Shown: positions 22,790 to 35,990 of the stretch, one piece after another
Position numbering within the stretch: position 1 is the stretch's first letter
How the letters are laid out: every line of letters begins with the position of its first letter
DNA from: Druceiella hillmani
Taxonomy: Eukaryota; Arthropoda; Insecta; Lepidoptera; Hepialidae
Direction: 5' to 3'
Assembly: GCA_039881145.1 (NCBI GenBank)
Contig: JAYKKI010000088.1
Coordinates: 4,878,001 to 4,942,000, forward strand
Length of the DNA stretch: 64,000 nucleotides
The notes under the pieces: generated by a model
What the model was told of the DNA's origin: nothing
Seen by the model: the letters and a program-made list of their open reading frames with translations, nothing else
The model's database searches: none
Program-made: the position numbers and the translations under genes

Positions 22790-24555
22790 TATACGCCTTC
22801 TTTAATTTTAATTGTTTATACCATAAATTTTATCATTACTCACCGAGAGCTTAAGAGCGGATTGTTAATATTGTGAGATATTTAGAAAAAAATAGTTGGG
22901 TTTAAATTCTATTCTAAAAATCATTAATTCTGAAGATGATTCAATATTACTTTTTTCCGCGTTCACTCTGCATTTAAAATTAACTCTTCTTTTAAGCAAA
23001 AATTATGCCGGATCACAGGCGGTAGTCGGAGCCCCACGCTTAACAATTCTGACTCAAACTGGGATGCTGATTACTGTAATGAATGTAACAGAGCCTTACC
23101 AACCCAGTTAAATAAAAAGAAAGTTTTGTGGGTTTATTTTTTAGGGTTTGACACAAAAACATCTTATAGCTCATGGTATCAGCACGAATATAATATATGA
23201 AACTTATTTTTAGAATATGTCAGTAATAAGCAAGTATGATTTAAAAGTAGGAAGTCGAAGTGTGCTGGATGTAATATTGAGGTAAACTTTTATGCCATTA
23301 GAATTACGCTCAACGTTATAAAGGAAATGAATAATCATATCATACGTGTAAAAAATGTTCGAGAACATATACGTGGCTAATTATTATAGGCTGCTTGTTT
23401 AAACATTTTTATATGTAGTCGACTAAAGCAAAAAATAAATAATTGAACCGTTCTGAACCCCGTCTGTAAATTAATCATCCATAATTTTTATATAAAATAA
23501 CGATTAAAATGACATACAATTCTAGTTCTTTTTTTGACCGAACAAAGTTGAGACGAGCAGCTAGTAAAATATTGGTTTGAAATTAGATAAAACATCATTA
23601 AAATGAAACGGTAAATGAAGGAATTCAAAATTAAACTAGGAGAAAAATATATATTTCACCAAATTATCTATTGGCTCTCGTCTGAGATCACACTAAGATA
23701 TCATTTAAAAATTACTTTATTTCATGACTATTTTGAAGGATATTATAGTAATAATAAAGAAAAATTATGGAAACCTTAATAACACACAAATTTGAATTGT
23801 CAAATAAAGCAACCGTGCCATCGACAGCAATGCAATATTTTTGCTAAAAGAATATGACAAACTCGCTTTCAAGAAAAAGAATTCGAAATTTATTTAGTTC
23901 GAATCCAATGAGTTTTTTTCAGTTGAAAAGCAAATAATAATACAAATATGTATTTACAAACATACAAATTTTTAGCTGTCGATATTCGTGCTTATTCACT
24001 AAAATTTTGTCCCAAAACACCCTCTTTTCATGATGTTCATAGACCCACTACTGGCTACTTATCCTATTGTCACAATTTTTATGAAAGTTAACATAAGAAG
24101 TTAAAAACGTAATATTTATCGCTAAAGTAAAAAATTTGGTGCACAAAACTTTCAATAATCTCTTTTTGTACGGTGTCAATTAATTACAAGAACAATATGA
24201 ACCCTTTAAAATAATATAAAATAATTAAACTGGTATACGCGTAATGGACATATCCTAAATATATATACTGTCTACTATAATATGTTTCACAGCCGAAAAG
24301 ACGTAATGCGTATTACAAAAATTAGAAAATCTAGGATAATCACAATAGTTTTCTTATAACCATTGCATAGGTTTTCAAAAACCCTGTTTTCCATAATTTA
24401 ACTTAAGTATTTTTGGAAAGAAAGAAGGAATATATTAATTTTGCGTACTTTTTCTAATATCTCTGAAGATAAAATACTTAGTTAAAATAACAAAAAATCA
24501 ACAGCATCTAAAAAGGAAAATTTAAAAAGATACTATAAACTTGCAACATTTTTTG
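22790..24555. other. AT-rich gap; short GC-richer patch near 23.0 kb
   Basis: Mostly featureless AT-rich DNA. At 23000-23105 a GC-richer patch ('GGATCACAGGCGGTAG', 'AGCCCCACGCTTAACAATTC') lies in a 71-codon open frame from 22896. It might be 3' sequence of the LINE fragment upstream; no motif is recognised. Confidence 0.4.
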
Positions 24556-24559
24556 ACAT

Positions 24560-24770
24560 TAAGTAAAATTTAAACAATGTGCCACCAAGCGTCGATACGT
24601 TTCCCACAATCGAACATTTCGAGTCGACAAGTTCGTTCATAAGCATTAAGCCCTCTACTCCAGGGCGGACATATACGCCGATTTAGTATTCAAGTGAAGT
24701 AGTATCTACGTTAACCTGCAATATTGTACAGCCGGGCATGGAATTAATACGGGCAGCGATGTTACCAATA
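24560..24770 (+). repeat. SINE-like dispersed family 'alpha', copy 4
   Basis: TGCCACCAAGCGTCGATACG, TTCCCACAATCGAAC, AAGTTCGTTCATAAGCATTA, CCAGGGCGGACATATACGCC, GATTTAGTATTCAAGTG, ACGTTAACCTGCA and GGGCATGGAATTAATACGGG align in order with copy 1. It is among the more diverged copies. Confidence 0.55.
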
Positions 24771-24774
24771 AAAG

Positions 24775-25818
<1,044 letters not shown>

Positions 25819-25819
25819 G

Positions 25820-26900
25820 AATAAAATTATAATATTTTCATTCGCACTTTTAATTAGACATCCATTTTCAGTCGTTGAAAAGAAAATGTTCTAGCCTTCG
25901 ATGCAATATGGTAAACTACACATAAACTACACAACATAAGAGCATGGGACTCTTAATATTAAAAATAATCTGAGAACACCTGTTTTGCCAAAGTCATTGC
26001 AGTATTATGGTGCCTGGGATGGAACGTCTATATGCACATAACCACCTTCATACATATATGCAAGGACTGTTACAATTATAACCCTTCCTTTTGGCATTAC
26101 ATTAAGCAAATAAAAAATAAAGTATATCTTTTCGAACCAAACATACATTTTCTTCATAATGAATGTTACTTGATGTCACCGTAAAAGTTTCCAATCTGGT
26201 TCATATTGGCATTTTGTATTTGAGAACACAATGTGTTCGGAAGATGTGCTCCAAATTTAATATTTATTGCAATAAGAAATAATGCACACGCATATTCAAT
26301 ATACTATTACTGCATTAAAAATTAACATCGTGTTTTGCTTTTTTCTAAGTTCGTATTGAAACCTGTAACAGATTCATCTCTCTCTGTCTGTTTAGCTGTC
26401 ACAATTTTTACTGTTTTAGATTTACCTATCTTTACTTATTTAATTTCGAGCATTAATTATAATGATAATGAAGATTTATATACTTTATACCCATTTCAAG
26501 TTTCCACATTAAATAATATCTGAGGAAAATGTGAGCGACGGACCGACATGTGAGAGAACTTTTAAAGTTTCCTTCTTGGAACTTCATGTTTTTTCTATAA
26601 GAACAAATGTACACCACGATTCACGGCGTTCGATTCTTAAGGTGCAAAAAAAAATTTCACCTGAAAATTCTTTAATAAAAATACATAAATCTTAGTCACA
26701 AATTAATTTAATTATTGAATCCTATGTTAAAAGAAGCATTGTGATAGCGTTGGACTAAGTATATTATCGGATAAAATATAATCAAACGTATCTTACATTT
26801 GGCTTTCAGTCTTCATTAAAAAATGCCCTTACAAAGATACATTTCAAATACTAACCACATGATTATTGTTCGTAATAATTACATAATATGAGCGATATAG
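25820..26900. other. AT-rich gap, no gene recognised
   Basis: No known repeat or domain. The plus frame 26335-26523 (62 codons) is hydrophobic with no recognised motif. Confidence 0.45.
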
Positions 26901-26904
26901 AAAC

Positions 26905-27080
26905 TGAAATGAGCTAAGTCAAGGCTGAACCGTTCATCGATACTCGTATCGGGATGTTATCGCCATTTTGCACAAAAACCTCCCAGCTTCGGTGATTGTA
27001 TTCAAAGCGCATCTGCGTCGGATCCTAATAGTTTCAAAGTTATATCGATCGAAACTTATTTATGGGCAAAGGTTAAACTT
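26905..27080 (-). repeat. Dispersed family 'gamma', copy 3 (inverted)
   Basis: Read on the minus strand, it gives CCTTTGCCCATAAATAAG, TAGGATCCGACGC, GGCGATAACATCCCG, CAGCCTTGACTTAG and CTCATTTCAGTTTC. These match the 8.3-kb copy in order. It includes about 25 bases after GGATCCGAC that are absent or changed in that copy. Confidence 0.55.
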
Positions 27081-27811
27081 ATCTGTCCAAACCTTTAAGA
27101 CTTATACAAGATACAAGATTCTATCCAGAAACTAAGCTTTAATAATAATGCACGCAATATACGTCTTAGAAGCTATTCCATATAAATTATCTCTCGCATT
27201 TAAATCTCACGTTTCGTTTGCTCACTTTTAGTACCCAAATATTTGTGTTAAAATAATTTGTGTTTGCAAACGGGAAAATATTTTACGTTGTTTGTAGTCT
27301 ACAGTAGTCATTTCAATTTAACGTTGAACTCAGATGTTGAAACTTACTTTGCATTATACTAAAGTTCATAGAAATATGTCGGTAAAGGAATGCAAAAAGA
27401 AAGAAATAAAGATTCTAAAATTCATGATGTGGAAAACTAACGTATAGTTCGAAAGATATTGAAGTATTATAATTTCGTAGTTACAATTAAACTAAACTAT
27501 CGCTATATTTTATTTATCAATAGTGTTTTTGGTTGGTAGGCCATATTTTCCTTACTACTTCAACAAAACCAATAATTGAGCTATCATTTTGAAGACTACC
27601 TTCACCGCTAATGACGAAAAGTAAGTAAACAACGCAAATTTTTTTTCCTTTTTTTATTTCTATGTGTATAATTTCTCAAAGAGTTCTATTGTAAAAAGCG
27701 TCATCTTTCAAAGAGTAAATACTTAAAACAGCACCATCTTTTGAGAACCTCTTTAACTAATGTAGAAAAACTATTTACCTCAGTTTTGATTCTACTCAAT
27801 ACAAAGAAACA

Positions 27812-28059
27812 AACCACAATCAATTGTACCCGTTAGAAATTTTAAACTTTTTAAGTTAATAATCTTTATTAAATTCATTCATTTTGATAAAACTGTGCTC
27901 ATACCCCGTATTAACTTCACATCTGATCCAACTATGCCTTTCCAAATGACAAGAAAGCAGATCCCGATAGAGGTAACCATCACTATGACCACTAATAAAG
28001 CACAAGATAATTAGCTCAAAAAACCATAGTTGTATTTACCAGAACCTTTTTTCGCATAA
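27812..28059 (+). pseudogene. Helitron helicase C-terminal relic
   Basis: Reading from 27812 gives QSIVPVRNFKLFK, then VLIPRIN starting at 27895, then TMPFQMTRKQIPIEV, TITMTTNKAQ and LYLPEPFF. This reproduces the order at the end of Helitron Rep-helicases (Pif1-like): a 'VLIPRI' strand, 'PF...R.QFPI', then 'AMTINKAQGQ' (the motif V region) and 'YLP.PVFSHGQLYVA'. Here the glycine after AQ is Asp, two stops follow (in-frame TAG codons near 28012 and 28027), and the sequence ends before the final SHGQ motif. It is dead but recognisable and shows that rolling-circle transposons have been present. Confidence 0.75.
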
Positions 28060-28537
28060 CCCGGCTTTTTTACGAGTTTGTTGATTTAATGATATTTATG
28101 TTTATTTTAAAGATACAAGGAGCCAAAAGGCAAACTGTTGATCACATCATCATTTCTAATATTGTTTTCAAAGGAGTTTTGTAAACTAAGAAGTTTAAAA
28201 AAATCTGAGAAAGCCAATATTTGATTTTTTAATCTTTAACGATAAAAGATGTTGAACATAATAACATTGCTTAGAATGATACTTTTATTATAACTTTTCA
28301 AAATAAAATACTTTTCACTTACATATTTTCACATTATATTACTATTCGGTGACTTGCGAATTATTCGCAAGGGCCAATTAGTGTTTAATATCGCGCATAT
28401 CTTACAGATGAAACTTTCTTTTTAATTAATTTTTGAATCCCCTACATAAACGTGAAATAATTAAGTTTCACGTATCGTATGGAGTATCGAAGGGAATAAA
28501 TTACAAGAAATCCTAAACTAATTTTTTTTGGGATGTT

Positions 28538-28620
28538 CATGCTAATATTATCAGTAAAATTCCTAGAACTACTGTTACTTTAACAGTAGTTCTAGGAATT
28601 TTACTGATAATATTAGCATG
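28538..28620. repeat. Perfect 40-bp-arm inverted repeat (hairpin)
   Basis: The left arm 28538-28577 begins CATGCTAATATTATCAG and is the exact reverse complement of 28581-28620. The two are separated only by CTT. The outer flanks continue the symmetry imperfectly (GTT against GAC). A perfect 83-bp hairpin amid old, decayed sequence points to a recent event. No transposon ends or duplications are visible around it. Confidence 0.9.
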
Positions 28621-28624
28621 GACA

Positions 28625-30720
28625 CGTGTTCCTGTCTCCGACTTTGAAACAACTGAAGTGAAAATTACGGAAACAATAGTTATAACCTTAGTCTTAATTG
28701 AAATTTACTAGGAAACCATAGAGATGAATTTAAATCTCATGATTTTGGAAAAAGTCTTTGTTATAACACCTGCGGAATATGTACTAAGCAACAAATATAT
28801 TTACATGGTGAAAATATTATTGAATATTCATATTTCCGTAAGTGAAGGAATATTGATAGTAAGGGTTCTATATTCATATAAATATATTATAATTACAATC
28901 GTTTAAATCGAACTACGCATCTCGTTAGAATAGGTAACTCTGATCCTATCAAGAAAATATTTCTTGGGAAATCTACTCTAAAACGCGGTTAGGTAGACCC
29001 ACATTAAGATCGACGAATTCCTAGATGGTAATTACCGAGTAATTGGCATTCTATATCTATGGAAACATTTTCCTGGTCTAGACTCCTAAAGAACACACTA
29101 GGCATAAAGTTCTGTATTCCATCAGATTATAACAATTGTACAATCTTAAACCAGCTCCTAAGATAACCGTTTCAAACATTTGCATACTTTAAATCATCGC
29201 ATAATATTCTTTTTTAATTTTTCCCTTAGATTTTTTTGTGAAGTGATCATAATCTTCCTATGATGTTTGCAAAATAAAAATAATTATAATAGACTAGACT
29301 ATTTTTTAATAAACGGCCCAATTTCAGTAAAAAGACTAATTTTTCAGGTAATGGAAATGTTTAAGCAATTTGCGAATTTCATTATCATGTTCCTATTCTA
29401 ATTTTGGTATCAAAGATCATTAAATTTAGAAATATTTAAATCAGGAGGTATCTTTTCCAAGTGCTATTCATTACATGATTTTTGCATAGAGAAATATTTA
29501 ATTTTTTATTAGGTAAACGTTATTATATTAAAATAAATAATATGACCACTACTCTGTAATACCATTCTTTTGATTCAATATTTTTCTACACTCTTCTAAT
29601 AAATCTAATATTATTTCAATGATTTAATATTAGCTTAAACATTATGTTAATTTAAGCACAAAAATATATATGTGAAAGTACTTATTTGCTTTTTTTTTAA
29701 ATAGAATATGACAATATGTATTTATACGATATATGCACACAAACAATGGCGGAGAAACGTCGCGTATTGTAATGAAATGGGAAAATAACCTTGCATTGTT
29801 TAAGAAAATTAATTGCAAAAATTTAAGTATATACGGAATTTAAACGTGAATTCTGCATTACTTTTTGTAATAGAAGAAAAACAAATAAACACGAATATTT
29901 CGTCAATGAGATTGGGTGCGATAAAATTCTGTAAAGGTATTTATTATAAAGCGTTTAGGGCAAATATCATATAGTTCTGTAAGAACATGGAATTAAGAAA
30001 ATGTTTATTGTATTATACGGGGCTTGAATTGCAAAATTATGAAAAATTAAATAAAAAAATGGCGTGCTCTTTTAAGAGCACTCATTACCAACAAATTAAC
30101 AAACAAATTAATTGATGATCGAAGCAAAAAGGAAAATTAACTAGTGTGGAGAATATAACTGTCACAACGCAAGAAGGAAGTAATTTTTTCAGTAAATATA
30201 AAAATTTTAAATCGTAGAAAAAGGGGAAAGTAAACAAATTGATTGAAAAATATGCGAAAAATGATTAATAAAGTGAAATCGAGGAAAAGCAGGGAAAGAA
30301 AAATTAAGGGCTTATCCTATTGTCTACATACTAAACTGCACTGGTACCTCTACAAACTTGCATGTGTTTGTATTACTCCTTGTTTGATGTGTTTTCCTTA
30401 CATCTTATAATAAAAATACAAGGAATAACCGAATTTAATGCTAATATTGGCTTTTTGTAAAACTTAGTAAAATTTTAAATGAATTAGGAACCAAATAATT
30501 AGATACAATCATCGAATCTAATACCATAGCTTTGCGAACTACTTTTAGTGTAATAGTATCGCACCCATGTTATTGGCCAATACTTAGACTTTTTAACTTT
30601 TTTATAAATTTATTTTTTTTAAATTTATTTTATATAATAGCGTTTTTTTAAAATAGTTTATTTTATTTACATTAGTTGGTAAACATAAGAGATCATAAAC
30701 ACATAATTATTCAGTAAAAA
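28625..30720. other. AT-rich gap, no gene recognised
   Basis: No known repeat or domain. At about 28988-29100 a short stretch (GGTTAGGTAGACCCACATTA onwards) is GC-richer and might be a LINE remnant, but the reading is too weak to call. Confidence 0.4.
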
Positions 30721-30723
30721 CAT

Positions 30724-30960
30724 TCATTTTTTATTTGCCAAAATATCTCTAATAGTATCAGAAAAACCTATTTTAATTTCAGCATTTTTATTTACATTTT
30801 TATCGAGGGTTAAGTTAGAAGTCTCAAATCGACAAGAGTACATCGGATATGGTTCAATACAGCAGGGCAGAGTAAATAAAGGTAAATCAAGACAAGTAAG
30901 TGTAGCTTCACAAGGATCTACGGCTAGACCCTTTAAAAACACGTTAGGAAAATTTCCAAA
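30724..30960 (-). CDS. Weak candidate terminal exon, unknown protein
   Basis: On the minus strand, a pyrimidine-rich stretch ending in CGTAG just above 30960 could be a 3' splice site. It is followed by an open frame ending in a stop at about 30724. The frame reads FGNFPNVFLKGLAVDPCEA, then TCLDLPLFTLPCCIEPYPMY, and ends in RDILANKK. It has five cysteines and several Asn residues. An AATAAA-like signal lies about 70 bases downstream on the same strand. No family is recognised and no neighbouring exon was found, so a mobile-element remnant or chance is equally possible. Confidence 0.2.
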   Translation of the reverse strand, partial: FGNFPNVFLKGLAVDPCEATLTCLDLPLFTLPCCIEPYPMYSCRFETSNLTLDKNVNKNAEIKIGFSDTIRDILANKK

Positions 30961-30964
30961 ACTA

Positions 30965-31875
30965 CGAGAAAATTAATAATCTACTGAGTACGATCTAGTG
31001 AGTAATCATACGGGTAACAAAGTGTATAAGAAACACAATACTAGTAAGTGTTAATTGACTTTTTCTTCGTAACGGTCTTTAATGGCTTTATCTTCGGAAC
31101 GGTCAGGGGTAGATATTAAGCTAAGGGGTTGATATAAATTTTAAATACTGAGTTCTGTAACTCCTTACCTAAAGAACTTACTTTCTACTTAATGCAATAA
31201 AAATACAGCGTTTCAAATGTCACATACTTTTATACTGACAAAAAACGGTTTTGAATAAGGGTTATGTTGACCTAGTATCTTTAAATTTGAAGTGAAAGTT
31301 AAGGAAAAACAATAAATCGATTTTTAATTTTTAAGTATTTTGTGAAATACCTAGTTATTAAGTCTAACGATAATATTACATTACGGGATGGAACTCTCAG
31401 GACGCGAGTTCTACTAACTCTTGGCCGTCTTTATTACCATTAATTCCACTTATAATTACTAAATTGGCTCTTTGAAATATCGCTTGAAAAAGTTGAGTAG
31501 TTCGAAAAATGAAGTGATTTTTTTTAATAAATTCTTTTTTTTTTTTTAAATTGTTGATCATTCTCCCATGATGAGTGAATTTTTTCATAAATATGCCCAA
31601 TTTAAGCAAATATGGTAATTTGTCAACAATCACCTATCAAGTCGTTTACACGACTTTTTCCGATAGGATTTTCTTTCCGCCTTTCTACATTCCATATTAC
31701 ATATTGTTAAAGTAAGCCATTAAGAAAATATAGCATTAAGTCAAAAGGTGCCAGTGAAAATGGAAGATAAATGTTTCACTTAAATATATTTTTCAGTTAT
31801 ACACATGAAATTTTGATATTTCAAAATACAACACCGTAATATATTTAAATTTTAAAAAAAATATATGCAATTTTC
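30965..31875. other. AT-rich gap, no gene recognised
   Basis: No known repeat or domain. The minus frame 31397-31633 ends in RANLVIISGINGNKDGQ, which I cannot place. Confidence 0.4.
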
Positions 31876-31879
31876 AAGA

Positions 31880-32230
31880 TATTGTATCGAATAAAGAAAA
31901 TAAAAAGAAATACGTTGAAATTTATACCATCTTTAGATGATCAAAATTTATTCTACATATCACCACGCATTGAAACATTTCCAATAATCGACGCTTTAGT
32001 AAGCGTTTTCATAATCATTAATCTCTCATACTGCAAGGTGGGCGTCTACGCTGACTTAATATTCACGTGACGTATTTGCTACGTTAACCTACTGTCTTGG
32101 AGAGGCGGGCGTGGATTTAATGTGGGCGGGGGAATCGTAGATAAAAGTAGAATACAATTTTGAGCACTTTCAGATGATAACTAGTCTCTTGAATTACATT
32201 ATTTATTGACCTCTGCATTTATCAAAGACT
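31880..32230 (+). repeat. SINE-like dispersed family 'alpha', copy 5
   Basis: CACCACGCATTGAAAC, CCAATAATCGACGC, TTTTCATAATCATTAATCTC, AAGGTGGGCGTCTACG, CTGACTTAATATTCACGTGA, CGTTAACCTACTGTCTTGGA and GGATTTAATGTGGGCGGGG match the family in order. Together with copy 1 it keeps the longest 3' extension, through 'CACTTTCAGATGATAAC' against 'TATTTTCAGCTGAGAGC'. The 62-codon frame inside is a by-product. Confidence 0.6.
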
Positions 32231-32234
32231 TCAT

Positions 32235-33625
32235 TGAATGTCTTGAAGTAATAAACGACTTCAAGTAATTTATTTAATTCGAGATGAAACCTAAAACATA
32301 AGCGACAAAATTAAAAAAAATATTAACGAATTTAGAGAAATTATTACTATAGTTAAATATTTAACGAGATATGAGATAAAGTTTAGGATAATTCCTTTAT
32401 TTAAGATGAATTGAATTAGAGTCAACAATATTGCATTCTTGGAAAAGCTTTCACTATCCGTTATAGAAAACGAGATGGGCACCTCCATAGAGGTTAGTAA
32501 GGAGATAGATTGGCCTTCAATTGCACGAAAATGATGATTTAGTATAATTATATTACCTAATATTGTTTGAGGATGACGTCTACTAAGATCTGTATCTTAC
32601 TAATTTACTGAAAAGGCAAAGCAGGATCATTTACAGTATTGCTCTGTTTCCCCGATATTCAGTTAACTTTAGAAATGAGGCAATGGTGGCATGTAAATGG
32701 GCAGATGTAGAAGTTAAACTGATCTGTATGATACATTAAAAAATATAAAACAAAATAGAAAATAATAATTCTAAACCGATATTCAAGTCATAGATTTTAT
32801 TGTAAGAAAATTATATATAATTTTATCCTTTATTGAATTATCAGACATTGTTCATATATTCATATTGAAGAAATGATTGTGTTGTATATTAAATGTACGG
32901 TTAGTATCTTTATTTGTTTTCCAAAAATTTTAGAACGTGCATGGCTCTTCAACTCCAAAGAAAATTGCCTGTGATCACGTGATAAATAATTATGTTGATG
33001 ACCCTGTGATCGTGGGTTTGGTAACTTTTCATGCTCCCACTTCTTATGTTGGAGGACAAAATCATGGCAGCGCTCACCTCTACTTTACGCACTTATATTA
33101 AATAACTTGATATTTATATTGAACAATTTAATATTTTCTCTACTCAAAGCCTTCAAGCTTTAGGAATGCGATTATAGAATTTCTTGATAACTAACGATTC
33201 GTAATGTTATTTTTAAATTCAATTAATGCGTGTTTTTTGTTTTGTTAATTACATTTTATTTTAAACGACTGCAAGTTTGGTGCTTGCGTTTTTCTAACGT
33301 TATGAATTAGTGCCTGTATGTTAGACATGAGATTTTTAACAAACAAGTACCTGAATTTATAAGCAGTGAATAGTAACAATATATTTTTCGAAAATTTTTT
33401 AAAAATTCTTCTTATATTCAAGATATAATCACTTTTTGAAAAAGGTAATTTTATCTTCTAAATAATGCATCCACCAGCTTGTGGGATAACAACAATTGGA
33501 TAGAATACATGTCATTTGGGTCAACGCATTCATCAATATGGGCTTAACTCAATAATTTTCATGACGACGTATCATTATTTATTTATTATCGTCTTATTTA
33601 TAGATTTTAAATAGAAGCAATCTCT
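32235..33625. other. AT-rich gap, no gene recognised
   Basis: No known repeat or domain. A slightly GC-richer part at 32930-33080 has no long open frame. Confidence 0.45.
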
Positions 33626-33631
33626 TTGCAG

Positions 33632-34420
33632 TCTAAAAAAGGCACCAAATAATAAAACACATTATGCGTTGTAGAAGACTGCGACATATTACTAATACAA
33701 TTACTAAATGACATAAAAAAAACAGTAAAAAACAAGAAAATTGCGAAAAGAAAGTAGTAAATGAAGAAATTCCTATACGTTCGAAACAATAAGTACTGGC
33801 ATAAAACAATTTTTTTATTAACCTCGTTTTTAAAATGGACTAAAAATTTAAAATAATTTTTTCTTACCACGTAAAGATTTATAACCTCATGCATATGGAC
33901 CTGGAACTTTGTGATTGTAAATTTTTAACACTTATGAAAATACTTGTAAGATCTAAAACGAAAAATGTGGGGCGCAAGTTCACCTAAGTCACTAACAATT
34001 TTATTGCACCACAAATAATATGACTAGTTGTGAGAGTTTTCTCAGGGACATCTTCTGTCTATACTCTTTACTATTGTCTATTGCATGAGCCCCACGTTTT
34101 CCGCTTTAAATCTTACAAGTATTTTCATAGCTATTAAATATTCACAATCACTAATTTCCAGCACAATATGTATGGGGATATAATTCTGTAGCGGGTTATA
34201 AATCTATATGGAGCAAAAAGAAACGATTTTAAGTTTTTAGTCCGTTTTAAAAACGTGGTAAATTAAAAAAAAATTGGTAAAAAATTATTGCTTTAAACGT
34301 ATGTGCATTTTTTTATTTATTACTTTCTCTTTGTAATTTTGTTATTGTATACTGTTTTTCAATTGCTATACAACTTGTTTCTTTTTCGGTAATGCGCAGA
34401 GTTATTATTTGCCTTTTAGT
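33632..34420. mobile_element. Foldback element with about 340-bp inverted arms
   Basis: The left arm (about 33632-33980) and right arm (about 34085-34420) are reverse complements over most of their length. Matching blocks include TATGAAAATACTTGTAAGAT, AATGTGGGGCGC against AACGTGGGGCTC, 'GATTTATAACC', 'TTTTTAAAATGGACTAAAAA' against its inverted form with one change, 'ACAGTAAAAAACAAG' and the outer 'AAAAGGCA..AAATAATA'. Divergence is roughly 15-30 percent by eye with small indels. The centre of about 100 bp encodes nothing. The structure fits a foldback or MITE-type element. The 95-codon minus frame at 33607-33894 lies in the left arm and is a by-product. Confidence 0.7.
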
Positions 34421-34659
34421 TTTGTGTACGTAAAAAATTGTAATCTATTTTAAATATCTTGATAATGATAATAAAAATATGTCTTTATTTCAGGTATTTT
34501 ACGTGATATATATTAACTTTCCACATATTGCTAGTAAATTAATTACTTATTTCATTAGCATTAGTAACATTTAGAATAAAACACATAGAAGTCATTAAAA
34601 ATATTTAATTTCTGGAATTGGATACCGTAGGCACTCTTTTACATGTCAAGTGACACATA

Positions 34660-35010
34660 ATGACATAGATTTCATTGTGACAAAATTCGCCTAGGACATA
34701 TGGTATTTATACCGAACAGACAAATAAAGAGACAGACAAGAAAGTAATATTGCATTGTCATACAATTCTGAGGTAACATAATATGTTTAAAATTTCATGT
34801 ATCTAACTCAAGCAAAAGTTAGGTTAAAACCATTTAAACAACTTGCATCGGACAAACAAATTAACGGAGAAAAAAGAGAGCTAATAAAAACGTACTTATA
34901 AATAATATATGTAATGATATAATAAAAAAGGCGTAAGTTTCATTGTGACACAAAATTCGTTATGTGCGTAGGTTAAGTTATTCGCGTGAACATTCTTCTT
35001 TGTGCCAAAC
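34660..35010 (+). repeat. Local duplicated pair of LINE-tail-type fragments
   Basis: 'TTTCATTGTGACAAAATTCG' (34669) with 'AGACAGACAAGAAAG' (34729) recurs as 'TTTCATTGTGACACAAAATT' (34938) with 'AGACAGACAAGAAAG' (35017). Similar wording, 'ACAAATAAAGACAAACAGAC', occurs at about 58970. Runs of ACAAACAGACAG are usual near the ends of insect LINE-derived repeats. Confidence 0.45.
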
Positions 35011-35057
35011 AGATAAAGACAGACAAGAAAGCCTGCAAATAAAAATATGGTCAAAGA

Positions 35058-35432
35058 ATGGGTATTTTCATCCAGATCTACACATATCGGTATGTATTAT
35101 ATATTTACATGGATAAAAGAGAGGGACCATTGAATGCGAGAGATATCTTTTATTTCCGATATCAGGATTCAGTTTATTTATTACATCACAAATTGTTGCA
35201 AATTTTGCAAATAATCTTTATATATATTTCTATTATTCCTGGACAGTTCATATCCACCAATTTTTATTCACCTCATATTTTTTATGTCATACAAGAAGTA
35301 AGAAATTATCACATAGAAATCATATATCCATTTCTATTTTTACTCGGAATATTTCCTTCTCAATTTAACCTGAATCAAGTCGAGATCCTTTATATACTTA
35401 CCCACTTAATATTCTCCGCATTACTTTTATAA
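35058..35432 (+). other. Unidentified 124-codon open frame
   Basis: The predicted product is rich in Ile, Tyr, Phe and Leu and includes DKREGPLNARDIFYFRYQDS and FPSQFNLNQVEIL. For AT-rich DNA this is a long frame, but AT-rich codons naturally give such hydrophobic translations. No start context, splice signal, domain or homologous copy is visible. It is followed by a short GC-richer patch ('CCAGAGCGCAGCGGACAGTC'). Most likely non-coding. Confidence 0.15.
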
Positions 35433-35990
35433 AATCATTGTGACCAGAGCGCAGCGGACAGTCCAACTGGCTCCGTGAACTTACTGATTATTTAATATTG
35501 TATAATAACATTATTGAGTATTCGCCAAGCTTTCCAATGCTCCAAATGGATATTTTAATTAATGAATTCCTGCAATTTTAAAACAGATTAGCAGAAGGGT
35601 TTAGACGTAACAAAAAGTTGATTATTAAAACGAAGAGACAAACATTTTATAGGCTTGACATTTACATGCCAATGTTTATATAATTATCATTAATAGATAA
35701 ATAACGGAGTTCGAAAATGAAATTGAAGTATTTGAGAGAAACATCTGAGAAAAATTTAAACATTTATGGGATTTAATAGTAAAACAGGAAAGAGAAATAA
35801 AACGGAGGATATATTGGTAAGATTTGTTAGGAATAAATTTTATTTGAATATTTATTAGAAATTATTGGAAAGAACATATTCCAAGGGTACAATAAGATTA
35901 TATAAATAGAAATATGATAATATACATTAGATGGTCCTTGAATAATAATAATAATTTTATTTTTAAATTAAAAAACATTCTGTTTAAATA

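Noticed and set aside
33607..33894. 95-codon minus-strand frame
   Set aside because: It lies in one arm of a foldback element and has no motif.
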